From DATCLA01 sp036564195 (GTDB lineage Bacteria; Bacillota; UBA4882; UBA8346): a DNA stretch of 13,286 nucleotides. The notes below the pieces were generated by a model. The model was not told the DNA's origin, did no database searches, and saw nothing but the letters and a program-made list of their open reading frames with translations. Made by a program: the position numbers and the translations under genes. Shown piece after piece: positions 1-4,942 of the stretch. Within the stretch, counting starts at the first letter, position 1. The number at the start of each line of letters is the position of its first letter. Where the stretch lies: positions 1 through 13,286 of the forward strand of contig DATCLA010000274.1 in the NCBI GenBank assembly GCA_036564195.1. Direction: 5' to 3'.

Positions 1-12
1 GACTAAAACCGG

Positions 13-50
13 AAGACAAAGGGGCAGTTCTCGCCCTTCTCGTTTGTCTT
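13..50. terminator. Hairpin downstream of sigE, possible terminator
   Basis: An 8-bp outer stem (AAGACAAA at 13-20 with TTTGTCTT at 43-50) encloses a 4-bp GGGC/GCCC inner stem. On the plus strand the right arm runs straight into T residues (49-54), a good U-tract. On the minus strand, the direction of sigE, the hairpin is preceded by A residues and followed only by CCGG and TTTT. It could be a bidirectional terminator for sigE and a convergent gene outside the window, or mainly a plus-strand terminator. Hairpin seen; function inferred. Confidence 0.5.
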
Positions 51-69
51 TTTTAACCTAAACGCCCGG

Positions 70-801
70 TCAATCCAACTTCCAAATTTCCTTCTTTAGT
101 TTACGGATAATTCGTTTCTCCAGCCGGGAAATGTAGGACTGGGAGATTCCTAAAAAATCCGCCACCTCTTTCTGGGTTTTTTCCACACCGTTATTTAAGC
201 CGAATCGTAACTCCACGATTAACCTTTCCCGCTCCGAAAGGTGTTCTAAAGCATTCACCAGCAGTTTCCGGTCGACTTCTTCTTCAATATACTTATAAAT
301 CGAATCATTATCCGTACCTAAGACATCGGAAAGCAACAGCTCATTGCCATCCCAGTCAATATTTAACGGTTCATCAAAGGATACTTCCGAACGGGTTTTG
401 TTATTGCGCCGCAAATACATTAAAATTTCATTTTCAATGCAACGTGAAGCATAAGTAGCTAATTTAATCTTCTTGGCCGGATCAAAAGTATTGACAGCTT
501 TAATCAATCCGATCGTCCCGATTGAGACCAAATCCTCGATTCCGACCCCGGTATTCTCAAATTTTCTGGCAATATACACAACCAGGCGCAGGTTTCGTTC
601 GATCAAGATCGTTTTTACCGCCCGATCACCCGTTGCTAATTTTTCAATTAAAAAAAGCTCTTCCTCGCTAGAAAGCGGCGGCGGTAAAGCTTCACTGCTC
701 CCCACATAAGCCAGTAATTTTGGAGTCATCCCCAACTTTAGCATCAATCGGAAAAGAACAATTCTGATGATTAGACGTCCTCTTTTCCATCCGGTTAACA
801 T
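70..801 (-). CDS. sigE: RNA polymerase sporulation sigma factor SigE (pro-sigma-E)
   Basis: This 243-residue sigma-70 family protein is the early mother-cell sigma factor of sporulation, made as an inactive membrane-bound precursor. Residues 1-31 form a basic, hydrophobic pro-sequence. The following AYVGSSEALPPPL (31-43) aligns with the SpoIIGA processing region of Bacillus subtilis SigE, suggesting cleavage near A31/Y32. Region 2 (about 67-135) has the hallmark RNLRLVVYIARKFENTG and ATYASRCIENEILMYLRR; SFDEPLNIDWDGNELLLSDVLGT (141-163) is almost identical to the B. subtilis protein as I recall it. Region 4 has a helix-turn-helix around 208-232 (EVADFLGISQSYISRLEKR). Length is close to the B. 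subtilis protein (239). The ATG at 799-801 has a strong AAAGGAGG site (811-818) nine bases upstream. It follows spoIIGA by 72 bases with no terminator, so co-transcription is likely. Confidence 0.97.
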   Translation of the reverse strand: MLTGWKRGRLIIRIVLFRLMLKLGMTPKLLAYVGSSEALPPPLSSEEELFLIEKLATGDRAVKTILIERNLRLVVYIARKFENTGVGIEDLVSIGTIGLIKAVNTFDPAKKIKLATYASRCIENEILMYLRRNNKTRSEVSFDEPLNIDWDGNELLLSDVLGTDNDSIYKYIEEEVDRKLLVNALEHLSERERLIVELRFGLNNGVEKTQKEVADFLGISQSYISRLEKRIIRKLKKEIWKLD

Positions 802-810
802 CCAAGGTTT

Positions 811-818
811 CCTCCTTT
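811..818 (-). promoter_or_regulatory. Ribosome binding site of sigE
   Basis: AAAGGAGG on the minus strand lies nine bases before the ATG at 799-801. It is a near-perfect Shine-Dalgarno sequence and fixes the start that retains the whole pro-sequence. Confidence 0.85.
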
Positions 819-873
819 AATATTCAAATCAATATATGCCCGTTTGCTCTTGATTATTCCAAAATATTCTTTT

Positions 874-1779
874 TTAAATATCATCCCGGATTAGATCAGG
901 AGGAATTAAGGCATGAAACGCGCCTTCCGGTGATAATTCCCGGTTATATAACGCCACAACCACATTGCTGCTTTTGATCTCCAGCTCTTTTTGCCACACC
1001 ACCACTTGATCCGGTCTAAAACCAACCAGGAGTCCGTGTTCCGTCCCAATAGAACTGAAAGGCAATAACCGGAAACGTTCTTGCCAGTATGGGGACAATT
1101 CAAACTGGAGATCAGCTTGGCCTTGTTGCATCTGATTAATAATTTCCAGTATTCCGACTGGTAACAAATGTTTAATTACCGCCGTCTCCACAACCATCAC
1201 TGCCACCCGAGTCAACGGATCCCGCAACCGGTTGCCGGTATCCAGCAAGGCGACAGTCTCCAGAGTGTTTCCGTCCCAACAGATCCGGACCGGGTAGAGG
1301 CAAAGCTGTTCCCAGATCTTCCGGTGGACAACCCCCCAGCCCAATTCCCCCAAAATAAAAATTAAAGTCAGGTGGATTAAAAAACGCCACCACAGTGAAA
1401 GTTCCCAGCCGAAAAAACGTTGGTTTAACGTATCAATTCCCCAGTTAATCCCGGCCAGTAAAAAAGCTAATAGATAAAAATTACCAAGAATAGTTAAGAA
1501 CTTTCTGAATTTTACCGGGTAAAAAGTGCAACCCACCATTAAAACAGGAAGGCTTATGAAGACTATTGGTGAGAGCGTCCAGTTATGGACCAAACCACCG
1601 GAGGCTTGATTGATCAGTAATAAGAAGTGAAAGAGTCCGCCGGTAAGGCCGCCGGTCAACAGTCGCCTGGTACGGGGTTTCAAAGCATTAATTTGGGCAA
1701 CCATCCACAATAAAGTAGCATCTTGAATCAGGCTAAAGACTGCTCCGGCCAGGGGGATATCTAAGTATACTTCAACCAT
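874..1779 (-). CDS. spoIIGA: Sporulation sigma-E factor-processing aspartic protease SpoIIGA
   Basis: SpoIIGA is a membrane protease that removes the SigE pro-sequence at the sporulation septum after a forespore signal (SpoIIR in B. subtilis). The 301-residue length matches the family (309 in B. subtilis). The N-terminal half has about five hydrophobic segments (roughly 8-30, 40-56, 69-86, 93-113 and 129-151), beginning with the typical MVEVYLD. The cytoplasmic half carries the aspartic protease motif LLDTGNRLRDPLT, with catalytic Asp180 in D180-T181-G182. A later hydrophobic stretch, FRLLPFSSIGTEHGLLVGF (236-254), matches the conserved second part of the domain. The ATG at 1777-1779 is preceded by AAGGAGG (1794-1800), with a rather long 14-base spacer. 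It sits directly upstream of its substrate gene sigE, the standard spoIIG arrangement. ftsZ upstream ends in its own terminator, so this operon probably has its own promoter. Confidence 0.95.
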   Translation of the reverse strand: MVEVYLDIPLAGAVFSLIQDATLLWMVAQINALKPRTRRLLTGGLTGGLFHFLLLINQASGGLVHNWTLSPIVFISLPVLMVGCTFYPVKFRKFLTILGNFYLLAFLLAGINWGIDTLNQRFFGWELSLWWRFLIHLTLIFILGELGWGVVHRKIWEQLCLYPVRICWDGNTLETVALLDTGNRLRDPLTRVAVMVVETAVIKHLLPVGILEIINQMQQGQADLQFELSPYWQERFRLLPFSSIGTEHGLLVGFRPDQVVVWQKELEIKSSNVVVALYNRELSPEGAFHALIPPDLIRDDI

Positions 1780-1832
1780 CTGCCTTAACCAATCCTCCTT
1801 CAGCCAATCGATTCTCTATTTGCAACCGGATT

Positions 1833-1860
1833 ATTATGCTTTTTTGGATTTTTTAACGAA
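1833..1860 (-). promoter_or_regulatory. Candidate spoIIG promoter with Spo0A-box-like site
   Basis: On the minus strand, CATAAT (1833-1838; five of six bases match a sigma-A -10) lies 54 bases before the spoIIGA start. Fifteen bases further upstream is TTCGTTA (1854-1860), which on the plus strand reads TAACGAA, one base away from the Spo0A box TGNCGAA. There is no good -35 hexamer. In B. subtilis spoIIG is a Spo0A-activated sigma-A promoter in which 0A boxes overlap a badly spaced -35, so this layout is plausible. Motif matches are seen; activity is inferred. Confidence 0.3.
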
Positions 1861-1876
1861 TTGGCATTAAAACGGC

Positions 1877-1907
1877 AAAAGCGCCCAGAAATGTTCTGAA
1901 CGCTTTT
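1877..1907 (-). terminator. Intrinsic terminator of ftsZ
   Basis: The outer arms AAAAGCG (1877-1883) and CGCTTTT (1901-1907) are perfect complements. They enclose a second stem, CAGAA (1886-1890) with TTCTG (1894-1898), around a 3-base loop. On the minus strand the structure ends CGCTTTTGCCGTTTT, giving a U-rich tail 25 bases after the ftsZ stop. The arrangement is nearly symmetric and could also act on the plus strand. Confidence 0.8.
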
Positions 1908-1931
1908 AAATCAGATAATTAATGGTATTTA

Positions 1932-2975
1932 TTATTTACGCCTTAAAAATGCAGGAATATCCAGATCATCGGAGATAAACGGTTTTATTTCAATATCATC
2001 CCGGACAATCCGTTTGCTGCGTTGCTTTTCAAATCCGGTGGCAATAACGGTAATCCGGATTTGATCCCCTAAGGATTCATCAATCACTGCCCCAAAGATA
2101 ATATTGGCATCCGGATCCGCAGCTTCGGAAATAATTGCCGCCGCCTCGTTAACTTCATAAAGGCCCAGATTGCTGCTGCCGGTAATGTTAAGCAGGACTC
2201 CCTTAGCGCCATCAATAGTGGTTTCCAGCAACGGACTTTCGACCGCCATTTTAGCTGCAGTAACTGCCCGGTTTTCTCCGGTAGCCTCGCCAATGCCCAT
2301 CAAAGCCGACCCAGCCTGACTCATAATGGTCTTAACGTCAGCAAAATCAACGTTGATTAAACCGGTAATCGTAATTAAATCGGAAATCCCCTGCACCCCT
2401 TGGCGTAATACGTCATCTGCGGTACGAAACGCTTCCAGCATCGGGGTATTTTTATCAACAATCTGTAATAAACGTTCGTTGGGGATGGTAATTAGAGTAT
2501 CAACATTTTCTTTTAAAACTCCTACTCCTTTTTCGGCTTGGGTTAAACGAACCCGGCCTTCAAACACAAAAGGTTTAGTTACTACTCCCACAGTCAGCGC
2601 ACCGGTTTCTTTGGCGATCTGTGCAATTACCGGGGCAGCTCCGGTACCGGTACCGCCTCCCATTCCCGCGGTAATAAAAACCATATCAGCTCCTTGTAAA
2701 ATCCCGGCCAATTCTTCTTTACTTTCCATAGCTGCCCGCTGACCGATTTCCGGATTCGCTCCGGCACCCAGTCCTTTGGTAAGCATATCGCCAATCCGCA
2801 GACGTATATCAGCATTTGAACGGTTTAAAGCCTGAGCATCCGTATTAATCGCAATAAATTCTACTCCTTGAATCTTTGCTTCAATCATCCGGTTAACCGC
2901 ATTGGAACCACCGCCGCCTACACCTACAACTTTAATCGAGGCAAACTGTTGATTTGCTACTTCAAACTCAAGCAT
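1932..2975 (-). CDS. ftsZ: Cell division protein FtsZ
   Basis: FtsZ is the tubulin-like GTPase that forms the cytokinetic Z ring. The 347-residue protein has an intact GTP-binding half: VGGGGSNAVNRM (18-30), the T3 region GLGAGANPEIG (68-78) and the tubulin signature GGGTGTG (106-112). The synergy-loop region has NVDFADV (208-214), with the acidic residues that complete the neighbouring subunit's GTPase site. The C-terminal peptide DDLDIPAFLRRK (336-347) is the tether to membrane partners such as FtsA or SepF. The linker between core and tether is only about 18-20 residues and basic/acidic, short compared with about 50 in B. subtilis. The ATG at 2973-2975 follows GGGAGG by six bases. A 285-base non-coding gap separates it from ftsQ, where ftsA is usually found. 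Confidence 0.98.
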   Translation of the reverse strand: MLEFEVANQQFASIKVVGVGGGGSNAVNRMIEAKIQGVEFIAINTDAQALNRSNADIRLRIGDMLTKGLGAGANPEIGQRAAMESKEELAGILQGADMVFITAGMGGGTGTGAAPVIAQIAKETGALTVGVVTKPFVFEGRVRLTQAEKGVGVLKENVDTLITIPNERLLQIVDKNTPMLEAFRTADDVLRQGVQGISDLITITGLINVDFADVKTIMSQAGSALMGIGEATGENRAVTAAKMAVESPLLETTIDGAKGVLLNITGSSNLGLYEVNEAAAIISEAADPDANIIFGAVIDESLGDQIRITVIATGFEKQRSKRIVRDDIEIKPFISDDLDIPAFLRRK

Positions 2976-3260
2976 TTAAATCCTCCCATATTCAAAACAA
3001 TAGATTAAAAATAATATCTTAACACCACGTCCGGTAAACTATTCCTTTAGGTAAACCGTCCGCCATTAACAACCTGCTTCACGAAGAAGAAACCGGTTAT
3101 CAGAGGTTAAACAATTAGTAACTGGAATCTTTCATCACTTAGCTTAACTGTCAAGCCAAGCTGGAGCTAACTTATCATTCTTTAGTTCTGCATTAGGTCA
3201 AATTAACCTGCCGACTTTCAAAAAATATTTTAGGGGATTTAATTTTAATTATGAAACCGC
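2976..3260 (-). other. Non-coding gap between ftsQ and ftsZ
   Basis: This 285-base stretch occupies the place where ftsA normally lies. I find no reading frame with a ribosome binding site on either strand and no recognisable ftsA remnant. It is AT-rich and holds a candidate ftsZ promoter near its downstream end, a perfect TTGACA (3149-3154, minus strand) without a convincing -10, and a loose inverted repeat TTAGCT/AGCTAA (3139-3144 and 3165-3170). It most likely acts as the ftsZ promoter and leader. Confidence 0.6.
3011..3038 (-). promoter_or_regulatory. Candidate ftsZ promoter
   Basis: On the minus strand TTTACC (3033-3038; four of six bases of the -35 consensus) is separated by 16 bases from TATTAT (3011-3016; five of six of the -10 consensus). 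Transcription would begin about 30 bases before the ftsZ ATG, leaving a short leader that includes the GGGAGG site. Motif resemblance only. Confidence 0.35.
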
Positions 3261-4040
3261 CTAATTGGAGGTTGTGATTGTGAAGATACCAGGCAACCGA
3301 AGATCAATGCTAATAATCTCGCCAAAACGGTTACCTGCCAGTACCGCCTGGATTTGAGTAACTTTTTCCTTAATCCGGCTACTGTCTCCTAATAAGACTG
3401 TCACCGGTCGCTGATTACCAGGAATCTCCATAACCAAAAGTGACCTGTTCAAATCAATCCGACATACCTTCCAATGGTTCTTCCGGGAAGCAAGTTTGAT
3501 TAATTCCCGGACTACTTCAACCTGAGCTTTCGTCAAAGGAAAACGGTTCCGGGCTTTGGAAATTGGCACTCCTGTAACCACCGGTAACCAAGCATTGCTT
3601 TTCGTTGCGGCTATTCCCATCATCGTAAAATCATTGCCCAGAACATAATAGAATTTACCTTGCTTTAATAAACAGATCGGTTTTCGTTCCCGGACTTTGA
3701 TTACCAAACGATTGGGAAAATGCTTAATAATTTTAGCGCTGGCAATATAGGGGAGCCGCTCAATCGCAGCAATAGTTTTCGGAAGGTTCAGTGTTAACAG
3801 GTTTTGATGCCTGGTAATCCGGGATGCCAGTATAATCGCTTCCGCTGTAACCGTATAATTTCCTTCTACTACCACTTGCCGGATCGTAAAATAAGAAGAG
3901 TTTAGCGCTACCAAGGAGCCTAACAACGCTATCAGTAACCCAAACCAGACCGCGAACGAAAGGGAGAACAACGTTGGATCGGCTTTGTTGGGTAACTCTT
4001 TTAATATTTCATCCCGGGATACCTCCCTGTCTTCTGCCAT
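3261..4040 (-). CDS. ftsQ: Cell division protein FtsQ/DivIB
   Basis: FtsQ (DivIB in Gram-positives) is a single-pass membrane protein of the divisome that, with FtsL and DivIC, links the Z ring to septal wall synthesis. The 259-residue protein has a cytoplasmic N-terminus of about 24 residues, one transmembrane helix (about 25-47), then a POTRA domain (about 51-119) beginning FTIRQVVVEGNYTVTAEAI and ending LVIKVRERKPICLL. A beta-rich extracytoplasmic FtsQ domain with the typical LPVVTGVP (152-159) follows. Length fits the family. The ATG at 4038-4040 has an AAGGAAG site seven bases upstream. Only 41 bases separate it from the SwrB-like gene, and no terminator is visible there, so it may be transcribed from the flagellar/chemotaxis operon. 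Usual dcw neighbours such as murB, murG or ftsW are not upstream. Confidence 0.93.
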   Translation of the reverse strand: MAEDREVSRDEILKELPNKADPTLFSLSFAVWFGLLIALLGSLVALNSSYFTIRQVVVEGNYTVTAEAIILASRITRHQNLLTLNLPKTIAAIERLPYIASAKIIKHFPNRLVIKVRERKPICLLKQGKFYYVLGNDFTMMGIAATKSNAWLPVVTGVPISKARNRFPLTKAQVEVVRELIKLASRKNHWKVCRIDLNRSLLVMEIPGNQRPVTVLLGDSSRIKEKVTQIQAVLAGNRFGEIISIDLRLPGIFTITTSN

Positions 4041-4081
4041 CTTGATCTTCCTTATTTTAAGCTTCCTTGGAAAGAATTCTT

Positions 4082-4549
4082 CTAAACTTTGCCGGTCTCA
4101 CTTGGCTGCTGAATTTTTTGGTATAAATCGATAATAAGGCGTACCTTGCCCGGCCCGATGGCTAACTCTTCAGCAATCTCGGCAATTGTCCGGCCCTCTT
4201 TGGCTAGCTCGATTACTTTTTGGTTTTTAGGATCGGAAATAATACTGGCAGGAGCCAGCCGGTATGTACCGGGTTGCCGGTTGCTAAAGACGTTGTCATC
4301 CGCAGTGAGCGACTGGGAGTTGGTTGAGGAGGGCTTACCAGTAACTTCAAACTGATCCGGCTCAGGTTCGCGCTGGGGAGTAACAACCGTTGCTTCAAAC
4401 TCTTCAATAATCGCTACCACCAGGTCTTCCATCTCCTGCATTTCCTGTTTAATTCGTCTTAGGTGATGATCAAATTTGTGGACTTGCAGGTAATATAGTC
4501 CTGAAATTATAGCTAAATTAAACAGTAAAAAAAATAAATACTTTTCCAT
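4082..4549 (-). CDS. SwrB-like (DUF6115-type) membrane-anchored protein
   Basis: This 155-residue protein begins with a hydrophobic membrane anchor (about 4-21, FLLFNLAIISGLYYLQ), followed by a charged, probably coiled-coil segment (about 25-55), a low-complexity polar linker (about 56-105) and a C-terminal helix-turn-helix-like region (about 109-147: VIELAKEGRTIAEIAEELAIGPGKVRLIIDLYQ). This architecture, and its place after sigD in a flagellar operon, resemble B. subtilis SwrB (YlxL), a membrane protein that promotes flagellar basal-body assembly and SigD activity. The helix-turn-helix could bind protein rather than DNA. The AGGGAGG ribosome site is unusually close (three bases) to the ATG at 4547-4549, though a longer GGCAGG pairing gives a normal spacing. 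Homology is inferred from architecture and context rather than clear sequence identity. Confidence 0.7.
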   Translation of the reverse strand: MEKYLFFLLFNLAIISGLYYLQVHKFDHHLRRIKQEMQEMEDLVVAIIEEFEATVVTPQREPEPDQFEVTGKPSSTNSQSLTADDNVFSNRQPGTYRLAPASIISDPKNQKVIELAKEGRTIAEIAEELAIGPGKVRLIIDLYQKIQQPSETGKV

Positions 4550-4581
4550 CGGCCTCCCTGCCAGCCTCCGTATTTTTGCTT

Positions 4582-4911
4582 TTAGATTTTAATATCAATA
4601 TGTTGTCCCGGTCCGGCAGGAGCATCCGGCCGGGTGCTTTCCTCCCGCGGTTCTTTCTTACTTCTAAATCGCTTCTGATTGGATCCTTTCCGTCTTTTGC
4701 CGGGGTTATCTGATTCGTCAGGTCTGACTTTGGAGTCTTCTCTGGCGGCAACAGTCTGTTCCACCTGGTTTTGGCGGTTTTCATAAAGATACGTCAATTC
4801 CTGTGTTAACTGTTGTTGTTCCATTATCGGACGGGTATTTTGATGTTGTTGGATCCGTTGGACATCCACCGAACGCGGCATAATCGTCTGGAGGTCTAAT
4901 GGTTTTAACAA
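4582..4911 (-). CDS. Conserved-type small hypothetical protein of flagellar operon, HIDIKI tail
   Basis: I do not recognise a named family. With the start chosen here the product has 109 residues. It opens MLKPLDLQTIMPRSVDVQRIQQ, continues with a Gln/Glu-rich helical stretch (about 20-55), then a highly basic and acidic disordered region with KRRKGSNQKRFRSKKEPR, and ends GPGQHIDIKI. No membrane segment or cysteine is present in this version, so it is probably cytoplasmic. The start is a TTG at 4909-4911, nine bases after AAAGAGG (4921-4927). The frame continues open upstream to another TTG at 4933-4935, but that has no ribosome site and would place the AAAGAGG inside the gene. It sits 31 bases after fapA and 32 bases before the SwrB-like gene. 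My recollection is that small proteins with a PLDLQ-like start and a short IDIKI/INIRI tail recur at this position in Clostridia; a flagellar role is inferred from context only. Confidence 0.75.
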   Translation of the reverse strand: MLKPLDLQTIMPRSVDVQRIQQHQNTRPIMEQQQLTQELTYLYENRQNQVEQTVAAREDSKVRPDESDNPGKRRKGSNQKRFRSKKEPREESTRPDAPAGPGQHIDIKI

Positions 4912-4920
4912 TTTAAAACA

Positions 4921-4927
4921 CCTCTTT
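4921..4927 (-). promoter_or_regulatory. Ribosome binding site deciding the start of the HIDIKI protein
   Basis: AAAGAGG on the minus strand lies nine bases upstream of TTG 4909-4911 and inside the longer open frame that begins at 4935. The longer frame's own TTG has no Shine-Dalgarno sequence, so the shorter start is preferred. Confidence 0.65.
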
Positions 4928-4942
4928 CCATCCAAACCGTTA

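Noticed and set aside
2326..2742. A 138-codon plus-strand frame opposite ftsZ
   Set aside because: It is antisense to the conserved FtsZ core and explained by codon bias of the real gene.
3040..3048. AAAGGAATA on the minus strand upstream of ftsZ, resembling a sigma-H -35 element
   Set aside because: No GAAT-type -10 element follows at the expected spacing; the best candidate loses the core bases.
3126..3154. Perfect -35 hexamer TTGACA (3149-3154, minus strand) upstream of ftsZ
   Set aside because: At 17-base spacing the only -10 is AAGATT (3126-3131), matching three of six bases, so I prefer the TTTACC/TATTAT pair nearer ftsZ.
3139..3170. Inverted repeat TTAGCT/AGCTAA in the ftsQ-ftsZ gap
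   Set aside because: Six-base arms with a 20-base loop and no U-tract; too weak to call a terminator or an operator.
4518..4784. An 88-codon minus-strand frame bridging the HIDIKI protein gene and the start of the SwrB-like gene
   Set aside because: It is an alternative frame of two better-supported genes, lacks a ribosome binding site, and its product is a run of charged residues with no recognisable fold.
4912..4935. Longer N-terminus (TTG 4933-4935) for the HIDIKI protein
   Set aside because: No ribosome binding site upstream, and it would enclose the AAAGAGG that properly positions TTG 4909-4911.
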